The notes: generated by a model from the letters alone, not told the origin. A stretch of 12,205 nucleotides of DNA from JAHJSY01 sp964557155 (GCA_964557155.1 CAZKZC010000012.1:1-12205); one strand, 5' to 3'. Positions 1 to 6,330 are shown, numbered from the stretch's first letter. Made by a program: numbers and translations.

Positions 1-504
<504 letters not shown>

Positions 505-611
505 AGTTTTGTAGCTCAAATTAAACTAAAAAAAATAAATAGGTCAAAGCAACTCTAAAATATTGAATTGAATTGCTTACTTTATTAAATTTACAAAGTG
601 CCTACCTCTTA
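505..611 (-). other. 16S rRNA leader region
   Basis: This AT-rich stretch lies between the rRNA promoter and the mature 16S 5' end and would be the pre-16S leader. A boxA-like TTGCTTT lies on the minus strand near 545-553, but it is a weak match. Any RNase III processing stem would need sequence downstream of 16S, which is outside the window. No coding sequence is seen here. Confidence 0.5.
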
Positions 612-639
612 ATCTTACTTACTTACAATCAATTGTCAA
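612..639 (-). promoter_or_regulatory. rRNA promoter (TTGACA-16-TAAGAT)
   Basis: On the minus strand a perfect -35 TTGACA (634-639) is followed after 16 bp by TAAGAT (612-617), four of six matches to TATAAT. The predicted start is near 605, giving a roughly 100-nt leader before 16S. It sits between the tRNA-Thr terminator and the rRNA, so rRNA appears to be transcribed independently of the upstream ribosomal protein unit. The sortase gene has the same TTGAC(A/T)-16-TAAGAT layout. Confidence 0.7.
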
Positions 640-640
640 G

Positions 641-665
641 CAAAACTAAAGGAGCTTAGCTCCTT
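641..665 (-). terminator. Rho-independent terminator after tRNA-Thr
   Basis: A perfect 7-bp stem (649-655 with 659-665) with a 3-nt loop starts 2 nt past the tRNA CCA on the minus strand and is followed by TAGTTTTG. The U-tract is interrupted, so strength is uncertain, but the position between tRNA and rRNA promoter suits a terminator. Confidence 0.6.
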
Positions 666-666
666 A

Positions 667-742
667 TGGAGCCTGAGGTCGGATTTGAACCGACGACCGA
701 CTGTTTACAAAACAGTTGCTCTGGCCACTGAGCTACTCAGGC
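667..742 (-). tRNA. tRNA-Thr (anticodon UGU)
   Basis: The complement folds into a standard 76-nt cloverleaf: acceptor GCCTGAG/CTCAGGC, D-arm GCTC/GAGC with GG in the loop, anticodon stem ACTGT/ACAGT with loop TTTGTAA (anticodon TGT, reads ACA), a 5-nt variable loop and T-arm GTCGG-TTCAAAT-CCGAC. CCA is encoded (667-669). The discriminator base is U rather than the A of E. coli tRNA-Thr. Its 5' end lies only 4 nt after the stop codon of the upstream 107-aa gene with no promoter between. It is therefore probably cut from the 3' end of the rpsB-tsf transcript by RNase P. Confidence 0.97.
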
Positions 743-746
743 ACGA

Positions 747-1070
747 TTATTTCTTCCTTTTTAATTTCTTCCAATAATCGTCTGAAAACTTATTCTTTTC
801 ATCAATAGATTTTTGGCGAAGATTAGCAAGCAATGTACTTGTTTTCTTTTCAGTTTTTAAAACTAAAACTTTAAAACTAGAAAGGAACTTATAGAGCAAT
901 CTTTCTTTGGAAAATAGTTTTAAAATACTTCTACTTCTTTCTTTAATATTATCTAAGGAACTTGATCTTTCTGCCTTCAATTTAACAAGAACTGGAATCT
1001 TAATAAACATCATCACAGCCATAGCTGTAGCACTACCCAATAAAATTAAAATAAAAAGTATTTCTAACAT
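747..1070 (-). CDS. Small basic membrane-anchored protein, unknown function
   Basis: This is a 107-residue protein with one N-terminal hydrophobic helix (about residues 3-24). The rest is a very Lys/Arg/Ser-rich, probably helical tail ending KKLKRKK, predicted cytoplasmic by the positive-inside rule. No catalytic motif or known family is recognised. Its start overlaps the tsf stop by one base (TAATG), so it is probably translationally coupled to tsf. It also lies 4 nt upstream of tRNA-Thr, making it the last protein gene of the rpsB unit. The basic tail could contact RNA or ribosomes at the membrane, but that is only a guess from charge and neighbours. Coding status is supported by the coupled start and the fully occupied space between tsf and the tRNA. 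Confidence 0.75.
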   Translation of the reverse strand: MLEILFILILLGSATAMAVMMFIKIPVLVKLKAERSSSLDNIKERSRSILKLFSKERLLYKFLSSFKVLVLKTEKKTSTLLANLRQKSIDEKNKFSDDYWKKLKRKK

Positions 1071-1516
1071 TATATCTCGTATCTTGTAAATCTTTTTAAA
1101 ATGATATTTTCACCGATTTTAGCAATGTATTCTTCAATTAACTCTTTTATTGTTTTACTTGGATCTTTTACCCAATCTTGAGATAATAAATTCTCTTCTT
1201 CGGGATTCAGGGCAGCAATATGCAAACAAAGCTCATGGGCTAAATCTATAAAGTCATTTGACTTGGCAACAAAATCTGTTTCGCAACGAAGCTCAATCAT
1301 GACACCAACTCTTTTATTAGGATGAACATATGTATCAATTATACCAACGCCAGCATCTCTTGAAGACTTCTTATTAGCAAGCTCTCTGCCCATTTTTTTT
1401 AAAATCTCTTTAGCTTTTTCATCATCGCCTTCGGCTTCCTCAAGAGCCTTTTTACATTCTAATACTGAAACGCCTGTTTGGTAACGAAGTTCTTTAATTT
1501 GATCAATATTAATCAT
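1070..1516 (-). CDS. tsf: Elongation factor Ts, short form
   Basis: EF-Ts is the guanine nucleotide exchange factor that recharges EF-Tu. Residues 1-45 are the UBA-like N-domain (IKELRYQTGVSVLECKKAL). The signature TDFVAKSNDF follows at 80-89, with D81 and F82 matching E. coli D80 and F81, which intrude near the Mg site of EF-Tu. At 148 residues it is about half of E. coli EF-Ts (283). It keeps the N-domain and one core subdomain but lacks the second core subdomain and the coiled-coil. Thermus EF-Ts is also shortened and works as a dimer, so dimerisation is plausible here. It follows rpsB, the near-universal order, across a 68-nt gap holding a nested palindrome. There is no clear Shine-Dalgarno sequence. 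Confidence 0.95.
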   Translation of the reverse strand: MINIDQIKELRYQTGVSVLECKKALEEAEGDDEKAKEILKKMGRELANKKSSRDAGVGIIDTYVHPNKRVGVMIELRCETDFVAKSNDFIDLAHELCLHIAALNPEEENLLSQDWVKDPSKTIKELIEEYIAKIGENIILKRFTRYEI

Positions 1517-1533
1517 ACTCTTGCTTTTTTATC

Positions 1534-1577
1534 AAAGTGACCGAGTCACTTTTAGCCGAAAGTGACTCGGTCACTTT
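1534..1577. repeat. Nested double palindrome between rpsB and tsf
   Basis: Two 19-bp arms (1534-1552 and 1559-1577) are perfect reverse complements separated by 6 nt. Each arm is itself a palindrome: AAAGTGAC-CGA-GTCACTTT and AAAGTGAC-TCG-GTCACTTT. The RNA can therefore form one 19-bp hairpin or two 8-bp hairpins. In the rpsB-to-tsf direction the long hairpin is followed by GATAAAAAAGC, not a U-tract, so it is a poor intrinsic terminator for that direction. It may instead be a processing or stability element, or a protein-binding site. No other copy was noticed in this window. Confidence 0.85.
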
Positions 1578-1584
1578 TAAACCT

Positions 1585-2295
1585 TTATTTATTCTTTTTG
1601 TTTATTATAGCACTTTTTACTTTTTCTAAAATATATTTAACAGATGATATCGCGTCGTCATTGGCTGGGATTGGATAATCAGCCAAATTAGGATCAACAT
1701 TAGTATCAGCAATGGCGATAACTGGAATGTTTTTCATTATCGCCTCCTTAACAGCTAAAGAATCCTTTTTCATATCTAGAACAAAAACTGCGTCAGGTAA
1801 GCCAATAATATTTTTAATACCTCCGAACTTAATTTCTAATTTTGCTAATTTTTTATCTATTCCTAATCTCTCTTTTTTAGTATATTTTTCTAACTCTCCT
1901 CTCTCTTTCTCTCCTTCCAATTCTTTAAAATGATCTATTCTCTTTTTCATAGTTCCAAAATTAGTAAAAGTTCCGCCAAGCCATCTTTCGTGTATGTATG
2001 GCATTTTGCATTCCTCAGCCGTTTCTTTTAACAAATTTTTAACCTGGACTTTTGTTCCAACAAAAAGAATCTTTTTATCTTCTGAAATAAGTTTTTCAAT
2101 GTATCCTAAGGCTTTTTCAAGTTTTTCTGCCGTTTGCTCTAAATCAAAAACATGAACAGTGTTTTTCACTCCAATAATATATGGCTTTATTTTGGGATGA
2201 ATTCTTGAGGTTCTATGCCCAAAATGCAAACCTGCCTCAGTCATTTCTGAAACATCAATATTATATTTATATTTCTTAACTTTTTCCCCTATCAT
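1585..2295 (-). CDS. rpsB: 30S ribosomal protein S2
   Basis: S2 is a structural protein of the small subunit head/body junction, needed for S1 binding in bacteria that have S1. Clear S2 signatures are EAGLHFGHRTSRIHPKIKPYI (from residue 20), YIHERWLGGTFTNF in the middle, and IPVIAIADTNVDP followed by YPIPANDDA near the C-terminus. Length 236 is normal, close to E. coli 241. The first ATG in frame (2295) leaves about 17 residues before the conserved core, slightly longer than E. coli, and no later ATG fits. There is no Shine-Dalgarno sequence. A good extended -10 promoter puts the transcript start only about 4 nt before this ATG, so the mRNA looks leaderless. It heads a unit with tsf, a membrane protein and tRNA-Thr. 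Confidence 0.97.
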   Translation of the reverse strand: MIGEKVKKYKYNIDVSEMTEAGLHFGHRTSRIHPKIKPYIIGVKNTVHVFDLEQTAEKLEKALGYIEKLISEDKKILFVGTKVQVKNLLKETAEECKMPYIHERWLGGTFTNFGTMKKRIDHFKELEGEKERGELEKYTKKERLGIDKKLAKLEIKFGGIKNIIGLPDAVFVLDMKKDSLAVKEAIMKNIPVIAIADTNVDPNLADYPIPANDDAISSVKYILEKVKSAIINKKNK

Positions 2296-2305
2296 AGTAG
2301 TTTCA

Positions 2306-2333
2306 ATAATAGCATATTCAAAAATAAAATCAA
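2306..2333 (-). promoter_or_regulatory. rpsB promoter with extended -10
   Basis: On the minus strand TTGATT (2328-2333) is followed after 16 bp by TATTAT (2306-2311), preceded by TG one base upstream (TGCTATTAT, an extended -10). The predicted start is near 2299, only about 4 nt before the rpsB ATG. The -35 begins 2 bp after the upstream terminator's U-tract, so the two units are tightly packed. Confidence 0.7.
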
Positions 2334-2335
2334 GT

Positions 2336-2369
2336 AAAAAGGCGCAGAGAGAAATAAAACTCTGTGCCT
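2336..2369 (-). terminator. Rho-independent terminator of the surface-protein unit
   Basis: A 10-bp stem (2360-2369 with 2340-2349) has one A-C mismatch, a 10-nt AT-rich loop and a run of T on the minus strand. It begins one base after the stop codon of the 63-aa gene and ends just before the rpsB promoter. Confidence 0.85.
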
Positions 2370-2370
2370 A

Positions 2371-2562
2371 TTAAGATTTCCTTCTAGATCGCACTTCAAA
2401 CCATTTCATAATCGCGGTTAGGAACCCTATTGAGATTAAGATTACGCTAACAAGAGACGGTACTTTGCCCTTTAAGTAGGGATCAAAAGTGTTCAGCATT
2501 ACTCCCATAACCCCTAAAAACAATAATATCATACCTAGATTAACTTTTCTTTCACTTATCAT
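2371..2562 (-). CDS. Small two-helix membrane protein, unknown function
   Basis: The 63-residue protein has two hydrophobic segments (about residues 8-25 and 36-53) joined by a short loop containing DPYLKGK. Basic residues at both ends (SERK, RSRRKS) suggest both termini are cytoplasmic. No family is recognised. A good Shine-Dalgarno AAGGGAG (2569-2575) stands 6 nt before the ATG, supporting real translation. It is followed at once by a strong terminator. It lies 85 nt downstream of the CAP-domain gene and may be co-transcribed with it or use the weak promoter at 2613-2641. Confidence 0.75.
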   Translation of the reverse strand: MISERKVNLGMILLFLGVMGVMLNTFDPYLKGKVPSLVSVILISIGFLTAIMKWFEVRSRRKS

Positions 2563-2612
2563 TTTTATCTCCCTTAAAATATTATTTAAGTTAAAGAACC
2601 ATCACTATCTAC

Positions 2613-2641
2613 ACCATACCACAAATCCCCCACCAACGCAA
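2613..2641 (-). promoter_or_regulatory. Possible promoter for the 63-aa gene
   Basis: TTGCGT (2636-2641), a 17-bp spacer and TATGGT (2613-2618) with a TG one base upstream form a weak extended -10 promoter. No terminator is visible after the CAP gene, so read-through is an alternative. Confidence 0.35.
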
Positions 2642-2647
2642 CCCTTT

Positions 2648-3595
2648 TTATATAATATCTGGTAACCAGATGAAGATTGTTAATAATAAAATAAAGATGG
2701 ATTGGAAAATAACAGCTGTTTCTCTTTTTCTTCTGGCAATCATACCGACAAAAGCAAGAATAGCTAGACCAGCATATAGAACAGTTAGAAACAATCTAAT
2801 TAATTGAGGAGAGTCACTTAACAGAAACATTTGGAAAACAGTTATGTCTGTATCAGATTGTCTTTTTTGACCTATATCGCTCCCCTTCTCGGTCATAGCC
2901 AAAAATAAGTTTTCTTTATAAAGTTCATTCTCATCAACCGTTTTAACAATAACCGGCTCTTCGGGCTCAATGTCTTTAATTAGCCCTTCTTCCGTAATGT
3001 CAAGATATGCTGGCTTGCTACTTTTATCAATTTCAGAAATAATAATCTCTTTATACTCTTCTGTTATGCCAGAAGCCATTGCTAAGCTGGGCGTCTTTTC
3101 TCTTCCCAAAAACATAACAACAACTATGGTTTTTCTTCCGTCCATCTTTCCTTCAGCTATGCCAATTCCAATATCAGTAAAATAACCGTTAAGAATATTC
3201 TTGGCATGAGATGGAGAATTAAGCCAAGCGCTTAATAACATAATCGGATCGCTAAAATCAATGGCCAAGTTCTCTCCCGCTGCCGCATAATCATATTCAA
3301 CAAGATCAAGCCATGTCCAAGGTAATTCTCCCTCAGGTCCAACATGATCAAAATAACCTCTCTCAATCATATCTTGAGCTTTTAATTGAGCTGCTTGAGC
3401 AAGTTTTTCGTTTACATTTAAATCTAAAAAGCCGTAACTCTCTCTTACCGGATTAACCTCCTGAATAATAAGTTGCTGTGTTAATCCAGCTAAAAGATTA
3501 TTTATTTTAACATTTAAAACTGATGACAATACTACAAAAAGAGCAACTGAAATAATTGCGTAAAAAATTAAATACTTTTTGTCTAAAAATCTCAT
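2648..3595 (-). CDS. CAP-domain (SCP/YkwD-like) membrane protein
   Basis: The 315-residue protein starts with a membrane anchor or uncleaved signal (about 9-28). An extracytoplasmic CAP domain follows (about 45-166) with the family markers YFDHVGPEG (H84), AGENLA (E108), SPSHAKNIL (H130) and DIGIGIAEG. These fit the His/Glu cleft of CAP proteins. An acidic linker (about 175-250) leads to two C-terminal helices (about 264-286 and 293-311). Bacterial CAP proteins are secreted or surface proteins of mostly unproven activity. The start overlaps the stop of the sortase-adhesin gene (ATGA), and a GGTGAG Shine-Dalgarno lies inside that gene's end, so the two are coupled. It may act at the same surface site as the sortase. 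The extra C-terminal helices are unusual for a simple secreted CAP protein. Confidence 0.88.
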   Translation of the reverse strand: MRFLDKKYLIFYAIISVALFVVLSSVLNVKINNLLAGLTQQLIIQEVNPVRESYGFLDLNVNEKLAQAAQLKAQDMIERGYFDHVGPEGELPWTWLDLVEYDYAAAGENLAIDFSDPIMLLSAWLNSPSHAKNILNGYFTDIGIGIAEGKMDGRKTIVVVMFLGREKTPSLAMASGITEEYKEIIISEIDKSSKPAYLDITEEGLIKDIEPEEPVIVKTVDENELYKENLFLAMTEKGSDIGQKRQSDTDITVFQMFLLSDSPQLIRLFLTVLYAGLAILAFVGMIARRKRETAVIFQSIFILLLTIFIWLPDII

Positions 3596-5244
3596 TTGTT
3601 TAGCTCACCAACAACGATTAAACGATTCTTGTCTGAAAAAAGTGGCTCACAAGTAATTAATGTTACGATTGACTTCTCCGTTTGACTTAAAACCTCTATT
3701 ACTTCAGGTTTAACAACTTTTGTATAAGCAACAGTGTAATCATATCTGATTCCCTCCCAATAAATATAAAAATGGTCGCCTGGCTTAACTTTATCTAAAA
3801 GGTAAAAGGTTTCTTTATGTGGTGGTCTGTATTTAAATCTGTGAGCAGCTAAAGCAGTGTTTCCTCCGAGATCGGGTGTCGACCCATCGGGAAGGAGCCA
3901 AGCTCCTTCCTCTAGGGCTGAATCATCCTGTCCTAGGACAACTGGAATTTCTACCCCAATACTTGGAATTACAAGCCAATTACCTTCCACTTCTGTCGTT
4001 TCTACTACAATTGCTTCTTCACCCACGCCTGTTTTAATAATATTCATATCAGCTTCAACAACTGGAATAGATAAATTATATTTAATAACAGGTATAAACG
4101 GATAAACTAAAGCAATTAAAGACCCTATTATCAGAATACCAAATAATGAGAACTGTATCAATTGTCTATATCTTTTAGTAAAGATACTGATAAATCCTAA
4201 AATACCCACAAGAAGAATACCTAATCCACCAAGAATAAACCAAGCGAATGAACTTACTCCTGTATGTGGAAGAACTTTTATTATTGGATCTGAATCTGGT
4301 TCTACCGCAACAATAATTTCTTCACCTTTTACTTCAGGAACACGAACTTCAATTTCAGCATCATCTGATACTGTCATGTAATTACTAGATGTTATCTTAG
4401 CTATATTAGCATAAAGACCTGCTGAAATATCTTCAGAAACTAAAACATCAAAAGAAACTATTCTTTCTTCTTTTTTAAGAAGATCTCCAATTTCCCATTT
4501 CCCTTCTAAGCTTCCGTCCACATAAGTGAAACCACATGGCAATTCATCCCAAAGGACAACCGATATTGCTTTTCCCCATCCAGTATTTTCTATTACAATC
4601 GTATAGGTTATAACAGTTCCTGGATTGATAAATTCTTCATCCACACTTTTATCAATGGTTAATTTGGGCTGTGGCGTAGATCCTCCAGGAGGATTGATTG
4701 GCTCAGGCTCAGGCTCAGGTTCAGGCTCAGGTTCAGGCTCAGGTTCAGGTTCAGGCTCAGGTTCAGGCTCAGGCTCAGGTTCAGGCTCAGGTTCAGGTTC
4801 AGGCTCTCCGCAAGGATTCTCGCAATAATCATCGCGAATAGCTCCGTTATAATTACCAAAATCAATATTTTCTAGATTTTGGTTTACTATCTCAACTATA
4901 TGACAACCGTCACAAGTATTAGGATAAGTTTGATCCCAATCTTCATTCTCTATCTCGCAAACATTATAAGTTCCAGGTTGAAGGTCAGTAAAACTATAAT
5001 TACCTAAACTATCAGTTAAAGTTGTCGTATATGGATAAACATCTGACTCAAGACTAATCCCCCAGTTTTCTAGACTAGGTTCCCCATCATCAATACCGTT
5101 ATGATTTTCGTCGTTAAACTTTTCTCCGGATATTGAATAGGTTTGAGTCGCTAACACAGTTTGAGAAACCAAACTGAAAGCCATAACAGATATAACTGCT
5201 ATTGCCGTAACACATAATATTCTTTTTTTTCTCATATTATTCAT
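3592..5244 (-). CDS. Adhesin-LPxTG-sortase fusion protein
   Basis: This 550-residue surface protein carries substrate and enzyme in one chain. Seen in order: signal peptide (about 5-32); an SdrD B-like domain (about 35-132) with the Ca-binding type loop NDENHNGIDDGE and closing IDFGNYN; 18 Glu-Pro dipeptides (147-182); a DUF11-type domain (about 193-302, KLTIDKSVDEEFINPGTVIT); the sorting signal LPHTG (325-329); a hydrophobic helix (334-354); a basic turn KRYR; and a second helix (362-387). A sortase domain (about 390-550) follows, with catalytic H468 (ALAAHRF), C532 (TLITCEP) and R541. Topology puts both LPHTG and the sortase active site outside the membrane. The fusion may cut its own or neighbouring copies. 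The start at 5244 or 5235 is uncertain because no Shine-Dalgarno is visible. It is coupled to the CAP gene downstream. Confidence 0.92.
   Translation of the reverse strand: MNNMRKKRILCVTAIAVISVMAFSLVSQTVLATQTYSISGEKFNDENHNGIDDGEPSLENWGISLESDVYPYTTTLTDSLGNYSFTDLQPGTYNVCEIENEDWDQTYPNTCDGCHIVEIVNQNLENIDFGNYNGAIRDDYCENPCGEPEPEPEPEPEPEPEPEPEPEPEPEPEPEPEPEPEPINPPGGSTPQPKLTIDKSVDEEFINPGTVITYTIVIENTGWGKAISVVLWDELPCGFTYVDGSLEGKWEIGDLLKKEERIVSFDVLVSEDISAGLYANIAKITSSNYMTVSDDAEIEVRVPEVKGEEIIVAVEPDSDPIIKVLPHTGVSSFAWFILGGLGILLVGILGFISIFTKRYRQLIQFSLFGILIIGSLIALVYPFIPVIKYNLSIPVVEADMNIIKTGVGEEAIVVETTEVEGNWLVIPSIGVEIPVVLGQDDSALEEGAWLLPDGSTPDLGGNTALAAHRFKYRPPHKETFYLLDKVKPGDHFYIYWEGIRYDYTVAYTKVVKPEVIEVLSQTEKSIVTLITCEPLFSDKNRLIVVGELNK
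3890..3910. repeat. Perfect 9-bp hairpin inside the sortase coding region
   Basis: GGAAGGAGC and GCTCCTTCC are perfect inverted repeats around a 3-nt loop. They encode part of the normal sortase sequence upstream of the catalytic His, so no insertion is evident. The seven bases AAGGAGC and their complement also form the tRNA-Thr terminator stem at 649-665. Confidence 0.7.
4699..4806 (-). repeat. Hexanucleotide repeat encoding (Glu-Pro)18
   Basis: There are 18 tandem GAR-CCN units; all use CCT except the last (CCA), and GAA and GAG are mixed. The result is a stiff, acidic stalk linking the SdrD B-like and DUF11 domains. Copy number could vary by slippage in steps of six without shifting the frame, changing stalk length. 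Confidence 0.95.
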
Positions 5245-5258
5245 TATTTATAAAATAA

Positions 5259-5301
5259 AAACCTAAAAAGCAACTAACGAAATAGTCTCAAATATAGGTT
5301 T
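5259..5301 (-). promoter_or_regulatory. Possible leader hairpin close to the sortase-adhesin start
   Basis: AAACCTA (complement of 5295-5301) can pair with TAGGTTT (complement of 5259-5265) across a roughly 29-nt loop, and the latter runs into TTATTTT. It resembles a weak intrinsic terminator or attenuator only 15-20 nt before the start codon. The long loop makes this uncertain. Confidence 0.3.
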
Positions 5302-5313
5302 GTTTTAATGATC

Positions 5314-5408
5314 TCCCCTGTTTCAAAAAAGAGCATTCACGAGATAAAGAGCATTCGCGTGTGCCTATTCGTAGTAGGCCATTCGCATACTAAAGAACAA
5401 TTAGGGGA
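5314..5408 (-). ncRNA. Candidate structured 5' leader of the sortase-adhesin gene
   Basis: The leader RNA begins with UCCCCU (complement of 5403-5408), which can pair with AGGGGA (complement of 5314-5319) about 85 nt later, closing a domain. Inside are a hairpin GCCTA/TAGGC (complement of 5363-5379) and three repeats of the type CGNGAATG or GCGAATG. The last two extend to GAATGCTCTTT in tandem, 18 nt apart. Each repeat contains an ATG opening a short reading frame (for example MAYYE, MLFIS, then a 19-codon frame). It could be a riboswitch, an attenuator with leader peptides, or a chance fold. No known riboswitch class is recognised. Confidence 0.35.
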
Positions 5409-5410
5409 AT

Positions 5411-5443
5411 ATTATATCTTAATGAATTCACAAAAAAAGTCAA
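5411..5443 (-). promoter_or_regulatory. Promoter of the sortase-adhesin operon
   Basis: TTGACT (5438-5443) is followed after 16 bp by TAAGAT (5416-5421), the same layout as the rRNA promoter. TAAGAT overlaps a perfect TATAAT (5411-5416), which would be 21 bp from the -35. The predicted start is around 5405-5409, leaving about 160 nt of leader. The promoter lies just after the dacA stop codon. Confidence 0.65.
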
Positions 5444-5448
5444 GATCT

Positions 5449-6330
5449 TTAACCACCAAGAGGAGGATTGATGGGTGAATTAAGAGCGTTTATTATTTTG
5501 GTCATTTCAAGGAAACGATCACGAGCACCTAGAACTATATTAATAAAACGAGTGCCAGTTTCTGGGTTTTCTAGAACTATTAACAAACATTCACCAGCGG
5601 CTGGACTATAACCTGTTTTACCACCAATTATTTCAGGATATTTAGTTAATAATTTATTAGTACTTATAGAAGCAAACCTTCTATCAGCAGTTATTTCAAA
5701 TATTTCTGGCTGATTTTCCAATATATATTTTGCTAATTTAACAAGATCTTCAGCAGTTGAATAGTTTTTTACTTTTTCTGGGTCGTCTGGTTCAAGACCT
5801 GTCGGATTAACAAAATAAGTATTTTCTAGTCCTATTTTCTCGGCATAATCATTCATTGAATTAATAAAATCATCGTAATCAATTAATCCCGCTAAAGAAT
5901 CAGCAGCATTATTATTAGATTCAATTAACATAGAATTAATAAGCTTTTGGGTTGAAATATTTAAATCGTAATTATCAAAAACAACTAAGGCGGTCATTAG
6001 TTTTGAGATTGAAGCCATTGGAACACGATCTTGAGAATTTAATGAGAATAAAACTTTTTCCTCTCCTTTTTTATTAATCTCAACTGATATAGCTACCCTG
6101 GTATTAATATTAGCGTTTTGTAAGCTTATTCTTTTGCCCCTGTCAATTTTAAGATTCTCTACTTGCTGATTAATAAACTCTTCTGTCATATCAGCCGTAA
6201 ACAATTCCGGTGTTTTGGCCAGCTCTAGCTCATACCAAAAATCTTCTGAAAAGCCCATTAAGGCACTGGCTCCCCATCCAAAAACCATACTTAAAACAAT
6301 AGCAAGTGATAGAACCTTTATTTTTCCCAC
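5449..6330 (-). CDS. D-alanyl-D-alanine carboxypeptidase, S11 family, compact
   Basis: This exported enzyme trims the terminal D-Ala from peptidoglycan stem peptides. An N-terminal signal or anchor (about 4-25) precedes the penicillin-binding catalytic domain. All three motifs are present: SxxK at S107-I-S-K110, SxN at S138-N-N140 and KTG at 238-240 (GGKTGYSPAAGECLL). Only 31 residues separate the SxxK and SxN serines, against about 66 in E. coli PBP5, so a segment of roughly 35 residues near the active-site rim is missing. The PBP5 C-terminal beta domain is also absent (293 residues in all). The start is GTG at 6330, overlapping the aspS end by 13 bp, and gives a complete signal sequence; the next start, M15, would cut it. 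It is probably co-transcribed with aspS. Confidence 0.93.
   Translation of the reverse strand: MGKIKVLSLAIVLSMVFGWGASALMGFSEDFWYELELAKTPELFTADMTEEFINQQVENLKIDRGKRISLQNANINTRVAISVEINKKGEEKVLFSLNSQDRVPMASISKLMTALVVFDNYDLNISTQKLINSMLIESNNNAADSLAGLIDYDDFINSMNDYAEKIGLENTYFVNPTGLEPDDPEKVKNYSTAEDLVKLAKYILENQPEIFEITADRRFASISTNKLLTKYPEIIGGKTGYSPAAGECLLIVLENPETGTRFINIVLGARDRFLEMTKIINALNSPINPPLGG

Noticed and set aside
907..1089. Plus-strand frame opposite the 107-aa membrane protein
   Set aside because: There is no ribosome-binding site, and it overlaps the better supported minus-strand gene that is coupled to tsf.
4625..4828. Plus-strand frame rich in Ser-Gly repeats
   Set aside because: It is the reverse reading of the Glu-Pro repeat in the sortase fusion. 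It has no ribosome-binding site and lies wholly within a convincing minus-strand gene.
5452..5475. Possible relation of the dacA tail (INPPLGG) and the sortase linker (INPPGG)
   Set aside because: The shared 11-bp GGAGGATTGAT is short and in proline/glycine-rich coding sequence; chance is enough to explain it.
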